Source: Blasia pusilla (Eukaryota; Marchantiophyta; Marchantiopsida; Blasiales). From it: a DNA stretch of 64,000 nucleotides. The DNA lies in assembly GCA_050084515.1 (NCBI GenBank), contig CM114272.1, forward strand, positions 54,436,001 through 54,500,000. The letters run 5' to 3'. Each line of letters opens with the position of its first letter. The first letter of the stretch is position 1. Both the position numbers and the translations under genes were made by a program. The notes beneath the pieces are model-generated. The model made no database searches. It was not told the origin of the DNA and saw nothing but the letters and a program-made list of their open reading frames with translations. Below are positions 1 to 12,720 of the stretch, one piece after another.

Positions 1-45
1 TCTATATGTATTTAAATTTTTTACATGCGTACATACAATAATGTG

Positions 46-107
46 TGGGCTAGTGGTATAAGACTCCACTATTGACCTAGTGTTGGAGGTTCAAATCTTG
101 CCCAAAA
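46..107 (+). repeat. tRNA-like sequence, probable SINE head or tRNA pseudogene
   Basis: A box A-like stretch (TGGGCTAGTGGTATAAG) is followed about 35 bases later by a box B-like stretch (GGAGGTTCAAATC). These are the two internal RNA polymerase III promoter elements of a tRNA. The full cloverleaf does not close convincingly, so a tRNA-derived SINE head or decayed tRNA is more likely than a working gene. No poly-A tail or target-site duplication could be fixed. Confidence 0.4.
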
Positions 108-119
108 TTTGTTTTGGGC

Positions 120-505
120 TAACCAAGATAATGAATAGAAGATGGGACGCATGGAGCGATGGAGGAAATTCATAAATAGATGAGGGATGGAATACATGGA
201 GAGATGCGGTTAATGGATTGAATAAGGTTCTTGGATGGAGTTTGGAGGGAGAAGAATTGATGTATGGGGTTGACGGATGGGATCAATGGATGGAGAAGGA
301 ATTGATCGACGGACGGAGGGTGGGGCGCATGGACGGATGAGGTGAATGGATGGAGGAAGAATGGAATTGATGGAAGGATGGAAGATGAAAGGGATTCAGA
401 TAGAGGATGCGACACATGGATGGAAGCAACGGATGGAGGGTGCGATACATGGACATAAATAATGGATGGAGGAATGGATAGACTGATGAAGGATGGGGCA
501 TATGG
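120..505. repeat. GATG/GGATGGA-rich degenerate minisatellite
   Basis: The stretch is built from imperfect copies of ATGGATGGA and related words (gatggagg, gacggatg, aatggatgg). Both strands stay open in places only because of this low complexity. The Ser/His/Pro-rich minus-strand translations are products of the repeat and not genes. Confidence 0.7.
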
Positions 506-1782
506 TTAGAAGAAAGTTTTTTTCATTTAGTCCATGTCATCAAATCATTTGTCACGTCATCTATATGACATGATAGTCATGTTAATATGACCCATATTTT
601 TATGCCATATGAGCAAACCATGCTAGTCATTTAAATTAATATGTGGACGATATGACTTGGCTTTTGTGTCTCTATGAGTAATATGTATGATTAATATGTG
701 GAAGATTTGTATGGCTTTTGTGTCTTTGTGATATATAACTCATATGAGTCATAAAATCTAGTCATAAAACCCAAGGATATCTTCTATCTTCTATCTTTGT
801 GTTCTTTCATCGTTATTTTTTGGTATTGTCCTGTTTGTACTCACCGTGTAACACAAACACATGTTCATTTGGAAAGGAATGATCCAATCCTTTTGGCTTA
901 ACATAACTCGAATAGCAAAATTAGAAGTGTCTATACACATGGAATAATGCATTCCAATGTGGCGGTTTAAGTGCCTCTACCGATTTTTACTTTAATATCG
1001 CAAAGGTCTCGCTATGATCGCTATCGCATGGATAGGCCAAATCCTTAACCATAAGTATGTTATTTCCATTAGTTGTCCAGACTCTTTGTAACCACTATCC
1101 AGCATAGTAAAACAAACACAATAAGCCCTCACCATTATATTTAATTCTACAAAGATTAGTAAATATGTAATATTCCTACTTTTTTGAGAAAATATTTATC
1201 AAGAGGTATTCATTGCACTGAATATTATTCAATTCAATCCACAAGAAGAGTTTAAGAAACTGAAACCGAAATTCTGAAATTCATATGGCGTGACCAACAC
1301 TCATTGCTTGCGGCAATAACAATTCAAGTTTACATAGAAATCACAAGATTCATATTAAACTCACATTCTTTTCAATTGCTCTTGAAAACATGGACAAGGC
1401 ACACACATGTTACTAGTCTTACTTATGTACAACCTATGAATCCACGCATAGGACAAGAGAAGAATTTCATGAAATCTCACATACACCGGGGAACAGATGG
1501 AAATGATGAACCGTTCATCAATAAATATGCGGGACGGAAAACCCATCCGAATCAGTGAACACAGGGAGATCCAGACTCACGGGAGATCGAAGCCGGCTAA
1601 AATCAGAAATTTCCAATTCACTTAAAACTCGTCGGCTAAAAACTGGCAGAGTTAGGGGGTTTTTCTTTGTAATAGTATCAAAAAAACCTGCTGGAAATCC
1701 GAATTTACCCACCCGGGCTAGGAAATACCGGCAAAGTACAGGTAGTCGTGAAAAAACTCCCCGGGGGGAGCTATGATCCGAA
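506..1782. other. No gene recognised (AT-rich, then a mixed segment)
   Basis: I see no conserved protein or RNA here. Around 640-735 a short segment ending in GGCTTTTGTGTCT occurs twice in tandem, and from about 1,550 the base composition becomes more balanced. Short ORFs on both strands overlap each other and show no recognisable domain. Confidence 0.5.
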
Positions 1783-1827
1783 TGACCTTTGGATATTTGA
1801 CCCAAAGAGGAAAATATCCAAAGGTCA
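1783..1827. repeat. Perfect 16-bp inverted repeat (hairpin)
   Basis: TGACCTTTGGATATTT at 1,783-1,798 is exactly reverse-complemented at 1,812-1,827, with a 13-base loop. It could be a MITE remnant or a transcribed hairpin. The flanks do not settle this, and it is not followed by a T-run that would suggest a terminator. Confidence 0.7.
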
Positions 1828-4780
1828 CAAGCGGCCTTGAAAAAAAAGTCCCACGTACACTGGGGCCTAGATGTATTAGGTCACCGGGTCGCAGGTACCA
1901 ATCGGAGCAGTTCGCGAACAGATGACAGAAATCGGAAAAGCGCATTGCAGTGTCGTCATCCACTTGGCGAGGAGACCGATTGCAGTAGGTTTTATGTGGC
2001 GCCGATCATTTAAGGGCCGTCCGATTTGTGCGAATTGCGGAGCGAGTCCCGACTCCTGACATCGACTGTTCTCGGGCTCTCGAGCGGCTCCTGTCTCAGG
2101 CATCAGGTGGAATCCGAGGATCAATGCGATATCATCTGCGATCAGATCTTCGAGGACATGACGAAATGGCCCGTCGCCAGGAACCGGGTGCGATCGAGCG
2201 AGCGAACGAACGAATTACCACGTCGGAGTGAGTTCCATACAGACCAAATCGATTCCATGTTTTCCCTACTGCGCAAGCTCTGGGACTGCCGGGCCAGGAA
2301 ACAGGTACCGCACAAACGAGATAAGAACTTTCCACGATCTTCTCTATCCGTTCCGAGTTCTCGTTTTCTTCATTTGCATTCCTCAAACAAAAAACTACTC
2401 TTGGACGGTGTTCCCATCTCATTGGTTGGGACCAGAAGTTGGGAACTTGGGATCAGAGCAAAGGAATAGAAAACATCGTGCAGCGTCAGATCCTCACTCA
2501 TGCGGATATCGTGTCCGTGAGTCAGGTTTCATTTAAGCTCGAGGGCATGCAGCTAAGTGCTCTATAGTATGTAAGTGTTTAGATCGAAAAGTCTTCTACG
2601 AATCTAGGTCGGACTAGTTTCCAAGCACCATATTTTGTATACGCATTACACTCTTGCATCACATTACGATCGTAATGTAATGAAATGTAATCTAGAAAGC
2701 ATCGTGAGGTAGTACGAAATGCAAAGGGCATTTCCTAGAAAATTCAATTCTTTCTTATTTTAGAAGTTTCATTTCTTCTACTATGTGTAGATGGAGATTG
2801 TTTTTAATCGGTCATTGCTAAAAAAGCACATGAAACGAGATAACCCTTATGAACATGTAACCTATTGCTAACGCATCTGCAACAAGTCCTCATCTGTCAC
2901 TACGTCCTCGCACATCCCCTGAACAGCGTGTACGAAGCCATTTTTCTACACCGACCGCTATTGCATGAGCCCTAACTAATATGCACCCCATATGTATCAC
3001 GTGTTTGCGTGGACGTACATCGAAAAAGAAGAAATGGGCTGATTCATCGCTACCGCATCTGATTATTTATGATCATGAGGATAAGATCAGTTTCTGCTCT
3101 GGATAAAAAGAGGGCCAGATTCGCCGGAATCTCCAAAAATGGAAAGGATCGGAAGTGCCGAGGAAAGTACGGGGCTGCCAGTTGTAGTAAGTGCGCACTT
3201 AGGATCTTGACACTTATCGCGCTTTTTCGGGGACCCACTTACTGTTGTCGGGTTTTTCTCACTGTTTTTTTCATCCGCTCACTCAAGTACAACTTTAAGC
3301 GGTGATTTTTCTTTTCTTGGAGCAGTGGTTACAAGCCACGTGCATGTCATCTAATGGCGACTGGTTGCCCCGTGCGAGGGCAGCCAGTCGCCATTTGTTT
3401 CCTTTCGTACGTGTCCCGATTATTCTGGCCCCTTTAATATTTATATTATAATTTGACGGAGGGGTAATACTTTATTTAACACTTCCCTTCCGATAGGAGA
3501 GAAGTGAAGTCCTCTCGTAAAAGGAAGTCTCTTAGAAAATAGAGGATGAAATTGATATCCAAAACTTTGATAAATAAATTCAATGATGATGCTCGTCAAT
3601 TTTTTATGTCTCAAATTTGGTAAATAATCTTTCTCATAATATATTTGCCAATTCAGTAGTAGTCCAAAATTCATTCATGAGACGCACGGGCACTAGTTAG
3701 TACGATCAAAATGAATTTGAATATCGTACAACATTCCCTTTTCGGAGTAGGATATCCAAGAGTCCAACTTTAAGCAAATCCGGGATGATTGTAAGTGACA
3801 CTAGTTGGAAGAGTGATTTAAATTAATCTTAGGCCTCATGCCTATTCATCCTTGGGTTAAGCTAACCCGAGGGTTGAGGTGGGGTTGCTCGAGCTGCCTT
3901 GGCCGGCGATGGCATGCATATGGTGCGTCCACCTGAAGCGTGGAGTGGTTGTGTGGAGTCCCACCGGAGGGTAGAGCTTCGCCGGAGATGCAAGTTTAGG
4001 TACAAGTGTCGCCAGAGTTAGGGTGTGCTTTTGGCATGTTGTCTAGCTGGGGGTGAGAGGATAGCCACTCACGATGCACTATGGAATATCATGTTCTGTA
4101 TTGCTTGCGAGAGTAGCTTCCATGTGTAGAGAGAGAGGCACTACTCCATGCGGGATTCCCTTATCGGGCTAATCTTTACATGATACGGGAGTCTGAGATG
4201 GTGGTGGTGGCGGATGTTGCAGTGACGGATCCTATGCGGGAGGCGGTGCGAGCCCAAGTGGTGGCACAAGAGAGATTGCTACAAGGAATGGCGGTGGTAA
4301 AGAAGACCTATTTTTATAGTCGACTTCATTATAGACAACGATTTATTCCCCTAGCCATTGAGATGTACGGGGCTAGGGGGGAGGGGTTTTACTCATTCCT
4401 TCCGGATTGCGCCCATCATCTCCAGTCGAGAGGTTGTCCTTAGCTACTGTGATTATTTATTGTAGGCAACGGGTCTCCATAGCTTTGTAGCGTGCCTAGG
4501 AAAATGGGCTTTTGCGTCGGGCTCAAGCGGTTGGAGACGCCAATGCTAGAGGCCCACTTAGTAGTAGCCATAGTTCTCTAGGTCTTGTTGATATTGTCTC
4601 TACTGTAGGTGAGTTTGGTCGATAGGGGGAAGGCCCCCTTCTTTCTTTTCAGGGTCGATTTTTTCCTGCGGGATTTTGGCTCTTTATGCCCCCCTCCCGT
4701 GTATCTCCAATGGGTTTTCCATCAAGCATTTTTATTGAAGCTTATCATCTCTCTGGATAGGACGATGCCGATAGGAGCGG
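1828..4780. other. No gene recognised; one GC-rich hairpin
   Basis: This stretch holds only short overlapping ORFs without known domains. A strong imperfect hairpin lies at about 3,353-3,394: AATGGCGACTGG pairs with CCAGTCGCCATT across a GC-rich loop. A Helitron-like 3' ending (GCACGGGCACTAG then T) occurs near 3,683-3,696, but the 5' arm of its hairpin is not clear. Confidence 0.4.
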
Positions 4781-4789
4781 AAGCGGCAT

Positions 4790-5290
4790 GGAGCAGGTCG
4801 GCAGGAGCGAAGGCTGCCGGGCGGCGGGAGGCTAGTGGAGCGAGCTCCACTAGAGCGGGAGCATAGGGAGGCATGTGGAGCAGAGCGAGAGAGGAGGTTG
4901 CTCGGCAACGGGAGGCTAGGCAAGCGAGCTCGAGTAGAGCGGGACCACAGGGAGGAAGCTTGAGTGCTAAAGCTAGAACTAGCACAAGCTGCAACGAATG
5001 CCGAGAGAGGCAAGATCAAACCCGAGAGGTTAAGCTCGAGCGGGAGGCTAGGCAAGAGAGCTGAAAGCGGGAGCGGAGGGAGGAAGGGAGCTTAAGCGTT
5101 GAAGCTTGAGCTGCAGTGTGAGCAACAACGAGTGTGGAGGGAGGCAGGCACTGAAGCTTGAGCAGAAAAAGCATAGTAGAGCAATAGCGGAGGCCGTAGG
5201 GAGGGAGGAGGCTAGGCAAGTGGTCAAGCTCAAGCTCTAGGGCGAGCAAGCCGGAACCAAGGGAGTGTAAGAGTAGAGGTTGTAAGGCAA
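4790..5290 (+). repeat. Degenerate tandem repeat, purine-rich (GGGAGGCTAG...GAGCTCGAG)
   Basis: The core GGGAGGCTAG followed by gcaagcgagctc-like sequence recurs near 4,827, 4,911 and 5,041, with a divergent copy (ggaggctaggcaagtgg) near 5,206. Spacing is irregular, roughly 85-165 bases. The Ala/Ser/Arg-rich and Leu/Pro-rich translations in this interval follow from the repeat and are not credible proteins. Confidence 0.55.
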
Positions 5291-5704
5291 TGTACTGGGA
5301 ATGGGAGCTCAAGCTAGTGGGCGGTGGCAATGAACAACTATGATTGATTAAGTGGGTGGAAGCTCGGTGAAGGCAAAGCACCGGTCTGAGGTTGAGCAAC
5401 AAGGATATTAAAGCTTGGCAAGAAAGACTTAGGTTGGATTTAGATAAAAAAAGTTCAGAGTAAGGTTGGGAAATATGCCTTTGTTGATTGAATATACATC
5501 GCCATGAAATTCGTGATAAATTAGAGTATTAAAAGCTCTAGGGCAAGGAATGTGAGCTTAGGGTTTCACGTAAATTTTTTCTCGTCAGAGAAGTCTTATG
5601 GGCGGAACTCAAAATGTGTGTAATGTGAAATTTATGTAATGTAAGTCATGTTTCCTCACAAATATGCCGTATTGGTTATATGAGGATCGCTTGTTCTCCA
5701 AAGA

Positions 5705-5892
<188 letters not shown>

Positions 5893-6244
5893 GTATCACA
5901 TATGAAATAGGAAGGTATCAAATAAAGGCATTTGTATCCACTATTTTCATCTCTTGTATGTTGAGCACTAGTACGAATAGCATTATTTGAGCGGCCCATT
6001 GATCTTAAACAGTGATAGCCATGTTCAAACCGGTTGAACAACTGAAACCTAACTGTTTGGGATGTTTTGAATATAATAGAATAAAAGAAGATTGGCTAGT
6101 GATAATTTTTTTCACTATTTTTCATAACATCCATTTCGAAAAATGTGATCTTTTAGAAAATCCAGGTTTTGTTTTAATATCATTATTAGTACACTAGAAT
6201 ATAGTGTAATGAGAGTACAACTTAGGTTTTACTCTTTATGTCAA

Positions 6245-6690
6245 CCATGTTTATGGTTTAGGGTATATGGGTTAAGTTTTAGGGCTTAGGGTGTAAGGTT
6301 TATGTCTTAGATTGGAGGGTTGAAGGTTTGGATTAATAACATTTCTCTATACTTCTTTAAGTTAGTATTGACTTAGGGCTTAGGGTTTATGGGTAAGGGT
6401 TTAGGGTTTAGGGTTTATGGCCTAGGGTTTAGGGTTTATGACTTTGGGTTTAGGGTTTATGACTTAGGATTTAGGGTTTATGGCTTAGGTTCTAGGGTTT
6501 AGGGTGTTTGGCTTAGGATTTTTGGCTTATCGTCTAGGGTTTAGGGTTTAGTGTTTACGGTGTAGGATTCAAAAAAGGGTTTAAGATTTTTGGCTTGGGC
6601 TTAGTATTCAGGGCGTAGGCTTTAGGCCTATTAATCTCCTAGGACCTACGATTTGAAGTGTCTAGGTTGAGGGTCTAGGGTTTAGGGATT
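6245..6690 (+). repeat. Interstitial telomere-like repeats (TTTAGGG type, degenerate)
   Basis: GTTTAGGG and TTTAGGGTTTAGGG words recur many times, mixed with drifted forms such as GTTTATGGC and CTTAGGAT. TTTAGGG is the plant (Arabidopsis-type) telomere unit. The drift shows an old internal array and not an active chromosome end. Confidence 0.8.
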
Positions 6691-7322
6691 AAGATAAATG
6701 AATTTTTTAAGGTTGTAAACTAATATGTCTTGGGACATTCTATGATATAGAGTGTAGTGTTACTAAGGGAAATCTCGTTTTCATCTAAAGTCATAATGGA
6801 TGAATTATACAACATCGTGCAAGTTGAAGCATGATACTAATTTAAAACAAGAAAATTTAAATTATGAATAACATGTTATCCGATTCAAATAGTGAATGCT
6901 TCAATGCAACCATTTATTCAATAAATAATACTGATAGTGTTCGAGACAGTGTTGATACACTATGTGGAACTTCTACAACTCAACATATCCAACGGCCACT
7001 TCCAAACTCCGTGGGAGTTAATCTGATAGTGTGATTTTCCCTCTTACTCTAGGAAGGTACTTTGAATATCTACCCATTGTGAACCAGTCTTAACCAATTT
7101 TTCACGTGTAAATTCGGGATTGTTCTTAATAGTGACTAATTGCGAGGTCGGTAATATTCTCTCTTACCTTCTGATAATGAAAGAGAGTTTCTTGGATGGG
7201 GATGAGTATTAATCATTTTATCTCCAAAGCCACATTCTATTGGCGGTAATAGTAAACGTCTTCTCCATCCAATCCAAGAAAAGCTAAAGGCCTCGGTCTT
7301 ATTCCAGAATGTACATGGGCAG

Positions 7323-8363
7323 TTGACTTGGACAGTATGCAACGAATGTCCGAGAATGGAGATAACTGCAGAAGAATTCTCCGGCAGCGTGGATCAGAAT
7401 TCAATGGAAGCTCCAAGGCCAACATGCAGTATCAATGCCTTTCTTGTTGCCAAGTGGTGTTTGGAGTATCTGACGGAAAAACGACTCCCGGCTAGAGTTC
7501 TCGATAGCATCGTGAATTTGGGGGCTTGCTTGTACGCGAAGTGGAAGAATCAGTCTATTTTCAAGTCCTTTGTTGATAAAAGCGGCTTCGTAGACCTAGA
7601 AGACATAATAGGGTGGAGTTAGAGGGGTCGACTGTCATTCGTTGTCTACATCAACACTAGCATGAGCTTTGTGGGTTATGTCTCCCTCCCTTCTATTTAT
7701 GAAGTTTTCCCTTATGGTGCCATGCTAGATGAGAGCATGGACACTGTGTGGAATGAAGTGGTGTAGTACAAGGGAACCGAAAAGGTGCTTATCGTCACCC
7801 TGCGTGCGTAAAACTTTATGCTAAGGGTTCCAACCAAGTCGATCACCATTGTAGATACCCTCGGTGGTTGTCTAGACCGGGAATCTAAGAAGGCATACCA
7901 AATCTTCTTCGACTCCAAGACATCTAGTGTGGTGGATAACATATTCGACTATTCCATGCAAGGGAATGATCACCAACTACCACAGGAACAATGCTTGGCG
8001 GTAATCAAGCAAGAAGTTGCCTATTTTTTCCTTGATAAGTATGACCTGCATGAATTGAATCAACATTTGTTCAGATTCATCATCGCAAAGGCTAAGGATT
8101 GGGATGTGGATCTACGTAGTTTGAACGAGGAGTATTAGAAGAAGAATAACGATAAGTTCCAAACTATGTTCCAGGCTTTAAAGGAAGATCTCCAAATTGA
8201 TTTTACGAGGATTTTTTTGACTCCGAGAGAGGGGAGGTTTAGTTGGAGTGACTTTGTCAATAGACTCAATAAGTATATCTGTCAGGTTGAGCAGGAGATT
8301 ACCGCCCTTGGCACGGATGAGACCGTCTTGCAATTGAGCAAGAAGAGACCTCACAGAGGGTAA
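7323..8363 (+). pseudogene. Chain of broken ORFs from an unrecognised protein
   Basis: Three open segments follow each other on the plus strand (7,323-7,622; 7,818-8,138; 8,166-8,363) and read as pieces of one protein split by stops and probably frameshifts. The first contains PTCSINAFLVAKW, where a Cys starts a helix. The second contains SITIVDTLGG followed by about 70 well-formed residues. The third is rich in Phe, Arg and Glu. The order Cys-helix, then a beta-strand ending in Asp, resembles cysteine peptidases of the OTU/ubiquitin-protease type, but I see no convincing catalytic His and cannot name a family. A decayed transposon-encoded protein is the simplest reading. The interval after it, to 8,840, holds short repeated words (ATATTGTAGAGAATGGAAG and a variant) and no gene. 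Confidence 0.3.
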
Positions 8364-8849
8364 TAGATAGTTGGAATGTTATTGTATTTTGATGCCATTG
8401 GGTAAATTTGTAAATAAAAAATGAAATAGAATATATTGAAGAGGATAGATTAAGGAAATATGTTGCCCAAGTTTGAGCCGGTCGATGTCATAGATATAGC
8501 AACGGATGAGACACTCCTCCAATTGAAAATGTATTGTGTACAGTTGTAAATTCTTTGGTACTAGATATTTGTAGATATGTACAATGGAAATTGTAATATA
8601 TTGTAGAGAATGGAAGCTAAAGATTACGGGAACTGTAATATATTGCAGAAAGTGGAAGTTAAAGATTGTGAAGCCATGTGATTGTCAAGGATTTTTGTTA
8701 ATCATCTCGAATTGGATCTTGAGTTCCAAATCTGTTATATTCAATGATCATATTTATTTTCATCTAATGATCGTGCGATGGACTTGTTATGTCACATGTG
8801 TGTATAGTTTCTTCTTGTAGTGTTTGCATCCTCAACGTTGCCATCCTCT

Positions 8850-9720
8850 GGATTGATTGGAACTGTAGTTCCGAATGGCCTTGAATTGGATCCTAAGATC
8901 CCAATAGGTCAGAAACAAATATAGAATCGGAACCTAAGTTTTGAATGTGTCCCAAACTGCCGCGCCCGTTGAACGTCATTTGGAGCCATACTTAGTCCAA
9001 GTCCAATTGGATCCTGAGATCCAATTCTGGCCGTAGAAGGCGTTTGATAAAGGGAAATTCTTGTCTTGGATTGGAATTGTAGTTCTGAATGGTCTGCTCT
9101 GCTCCTAAGATCCCTACATCAGAAACAAATGTAGAATTGAAACCTAAGTTCTAATTGTGTCCCAAACAACCACGCCCCCAGAACGTCATTTGGAGCCATA
9201 CTTAGTCTAAGTCCAATTGGATTCTAAGATCCAATTTCTGCCATAGAAGGCGTCTGGTAAAGGGAAATTCCTATCCTGATTGGAACTGTAGTTCCGAATG
9301 GCTTGCTCCTAAGGTCCTAATAAGTTGTCAATAAATGCAGAATCAGAAACTAAGTTTTGATAGTGTCCCTAACTGTCGCGCCCGTTGAACGTCATTTGGA
9401 GCCATACTTAGTCTTAGTCCAATTGGATCCTAAGATCCAATTTTTGCTGTAGAAGGCATCTAGTAAAGGGAAATCCCCATCCTCGGTTAGAATTGAAGTT
9501 TCGAATGGCCTTGAATTGGCCAATTCAGATCCCAATAGGTCGGAAAAAATGTAGAATTGGAACCTAAGTTTTGATTGTGTCCCTAACTATCGTGTCCGCC
9601 TAACGTCAGTTGGAGCCATACTTAGTCTAAGTCTAATTGGAACCTTAGATCCAATTCCGGCCGTAGAAGGCGTCCTAGCAAGTGAAATATAACTTCGATT
9701 GGAACTATAGGCGGTCTACT
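8850..9720. repeat. ~208-bp tandem array, about four copies
   Basis: The word GAACGTCATTTGGAGCCATA recurs at 8,971, 9,181, 9,387 and, diverged, 9,601, giving spacings of 210, 206 and 214. Each unit also carries TTGGAACTGTAGTTCCGAAT and an AATTGGATCCTAAGATCCAA block with internal dyad symmetry. No ORF spans a unit. This looks like a small satellite or an amplified transposon tail. Confidence 0.8.
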
Positions 9721-10600
9721 GCCAAGAGAACGTTCCAGATTCTTTCAAGATAGGGGGGTTGGGGACTTCGAGCTCATTTGGAACTAGAGTTCCAAATGCT
9801 TTTGAATTGGCACTTAAGATCTGATTCTGGCACTCGATGGAAGCTTCTCTCGGGCCGAACTAGCACATTCTGCTGTCAACTTTTGGGCTATCTCGAGCGA
9901 TCGAAACCAAATACTTCCAAGCTCATTTGGAACTAGAGTTCCAAACATCTTTCAATAACCTTCCACTCGAACTATAGTTCCAATCCTACTGAAACATCAG
10001 TAGGATGTCTTCCAAAGTCCGAACAACTCCTTCAGTTGGCAATAGCAAGTCCACCGCTAGGAGGACTTTACAGATTCTTTGTGGATGGGAGGAATGGGGT
10101 TGGGGCGGAGGATCCATAAGGCCAAGATTATTTGTTTCTTCACTTGAGAATGCTTTGGAATTGGATCTTAAGCTCCGATTTGGCTTACCAACGCACAAAC
10201 CTCGGCAGAGTCCGCATTCAATTTTCCGCCACCTCCTTTACTATTAAGTCATAAAATAGTTTTTTGTCTTTTGTAAATATTACTCTGACGGGTCTACAAA
10301 AACTTCAACCACATCACACGTTAGCCTTCACTGTCCCGAGATGTCAAAAGAAACGAGAAAAATAAACACTATCAACAACATTATGAATATTTTAACTTCA
10401 AGATCCTACTATATAGGCTGTCAGCGACTAAAAGAGACTTGATCGGTTGCAAAAGAACTTGATGTCTTAGTCAAAATTAAATGGACTTTGTCCTTACTTA
10501 ACTTGTAAGCATGACTTCAAGGAAGTCAGAAACCCAAAAATGTTTTAATTTACCAAGAATGCCGAAATTGGTGTTTCATTCCTTATCACTATTTGATGTA
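9721..10600. other. Repeat-flank sequence without a clear gene
   Basis: A related but shorter unit, CTCATTTGGAACTAGAGTTC, occurs near 9,773 and 9,924, so the array upstream fades out here. An 80-codon ORF at 10,005-10,247 has no recognisable domain. Nothing else is supported. Confidence 0.4.
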
Positions 10601-10607
10601 AATGTGA

Positions 10608-12147
10608 TTGTCATTATTTTGTACATGTCTACTATACCTCAGAGATCTCCACAAGTCAAGATGCCATCACCACAAGTCTCCAAGAGGCCTTGCTGATGAG
10701 GATGAGCATTGGGAGTCTCAAGACTCCTATCAATCCTTCCATTGTTTGTTCCCATATTGTGGGCACTTGCAGCAAGATGGAGTGGCCATAGAGGAGCACT
10801 TGCGCACTCAGCATTGACTTCATCCCATGGTAGATTGTCCCCCTTTGAGAGAAGGACTGAAGAAGAAGGGAGGCTTGGGGGCGGGGCTAGGAAAGTTTGC
10901 TTCATCAAAGGCCAAGAAAATCTCCCAAACACTCCAGAGGCAGCGGGAAGCTAAATCCTTATGTCATGAATGCAATTTTTAAAATTCTTATTTATATTAA
11001 ATTCACTAGCACATTAAACATGAATATTTTACACTCACTCTTTTTATATTTTATAGCCAAAGCACAAAGCACTATGACGAGCACTATAACCGCCTACATG
11101 GGAATGTGCCTGCTTGTTGGAAGCAATGCAAGGCAGAAAAGAAGAAAGAGTGTGCTCAACGTGCAGGCAAAGGCGATGGCAATTGATAAGGTGCGACACA
11201 TGTACTATAGCACGGGGAAGGTCCCCACTCTCTCAACTTCATATTTGTTAGTTGATTGAACACTCCTTCTAGGAATTTGGTATAAGCTCTTGGGATGTTT
11301 TGTCTGATCCTAATCTTCAGCATGACATGCTGAAGAGCATTCAATTTTGTCTTGTTGATGAACGTGTGTGGCAGTGGTGTGACAAAGTTCACACTTCTCT
11401 TTTTGTTGAGCCACAACCTGATGGTGACTTTGAATTTAGTAGGAGTTGGTATTGTATTCAAGGGGTTTTTGCAACCATTCGCGTTTGGTTTAGGCCGAGA
11501 ATTTTTCACTCAACATTGTTCCCAAGATTTTCTTCCTCCATTCTCTATATAGAGGAGGACCTAGAGGCCCTCTGTTGTGTGTTATCCTTACTAACATGCT
11601 GTAATGTTTTTCATATATAGGGTCATATAGATAAGGAGATCAGTGATACCTCAGATAAAGAGGAGGGGATACAACAAGGAAGTCATTCAAAAGACTACGA
11701 GGATGCACAAACTACATGTTCATCAAGCACGCTCAAATTATTGGACCATGTTTGTACTTTCCACTTAATTCATGAACCTATTTATTCAACCTTGATGTGT
11801 AGGGTAGGAGAACTGACATCACTTCTCATGTGGTGTTTATAGATGAAGAGGACATGGAATCCGCCTTCCAATCAGCGAAGAGACAAAGGAAGGCAACCAA
11901 GAAGGATGACATGGAGAAGAAGGTAGTAGAGACACGGGTAGTAGAGGTAAGATTGGCCATAGAGAAGACGTTGGAGGAGATGAGAACAGAGAACGCGGCC
12001 TTGCAAGAAGAACTACTAAAATTTAAGGCAAATACAACCATGATGGAGGATGCGACGATTGAGAAGTCATCCATGGAAGCAACCATGGAATCTACAGGAG
12101 GGGCAAATTCTCAAAAAGTAACTCTACTAACTCTTTCACTAAGGTAA
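10608..12147 (+). pseudogene. Fragmented ORFs with a C2H2-like motif and a coiled coil (TE-derived?)
   Basis: An ORF at 10,608-10,817 ends in a C-x4-C-x12-H-x4-H pattern (C at CLFPYC, H at EEHLRTQH), the spacing of a C2H2 zinc finger. Further open segments lie at 11,300-11,620 and 11,830-12,147. The last is charged and heptad-rich (MEKKVVETRVVEVRLAIEK and after), which predicts a coiled coil. The segments are separated by stops. They sit directly upstream of a gypsy integrase remnant, so they may be part of the same dead element or of a nested transposon. I do not recognise the protein. Confidence 0.3.
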
Positions 12148-12234
12148 CACACTTCTATTTAATATATGGTGAGCATCTCTTGATCTCTTATAGTCTCACT
12201 CGAATAGGAAAACTTTTAATGATATCTACAAATG

Positions 12235-12720
12235 TTATAGGTGTTAACAACTTCATGGGTTAGATTCAAAAGGGAGTTAAACTTACTAAGGAGAAGTTGG
12301 CTATTGCCTAAGATAAAAATAATAATATGTCTATGCTTCTTGTCAAGATGTAGAATTTTTTTAGGGAAAAACTATGGTTAACAACAACCAATTTATCATT
12401 AGTGGATAGTTGTAAGCTTAATCCTAGCTATATTGGGCCTTTCACCATCCAATAGAAAATGGATGTTGTGGTGTATAAACTAGATTGATGGATGCATATG
12501 AAAATCCATTGTATATTTCATGTCTCTCTTCCACAACCATTTATTTCATCTCCTAAAATATTTCCCTTTACCACTACCTCAAATAATACTAGGGGATCAT
12601 GAAAACTTTGAAATGGAATGCATCTTGAAGAAATACATGCATTTAAGGAGCTCATCACGAACGAGTCAAATACTTAATCCAATGGAAAGGATATTAATTA
12701 TTTAAGGTCATATGTACACG
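12235..12720 (+). pseudogene. Ty3/gypsy (chromovirus-type) integrase C-terminus with chromodomain remnant
   Basis: Translation gives LNPSYIGPFTIQ, then VVVYKLD and MKIHCIFHVSLPQPF, the standard tail of plant gypsy integrases (LNP-YIGPF...KIH-VFHVSLL-PY). About 120 bases further on, in a shifted frame, it gives KYLIQWKGY, the core of a chromodomain. Stops and frame changes separate the parts. In the family this tail follows the DDE core, and the chromodomain binds methylated histone H3. No reverse transcriptase or LTR of this element is recognisable here. It belongs to a different gypsy lineage from the element at 38-50 kb, which ends in a PHD finger. Confidence 0.7.

Noticed and set aside
170-501. 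Two minus-strand ORFs rich in His, Pro and Ser
   Set aside because: They translate the GATGGA minisatellite and have no domain or codon signature of a gene.
3683-3696. Helitron-like 3' end GCACGGGCACTAG before T
   Set aside because: The partner arm of the hairpin is poor and no TC-start upstream could be paired with it. It also lies upstream of the Helitron 5' end, so it cannot close that element.
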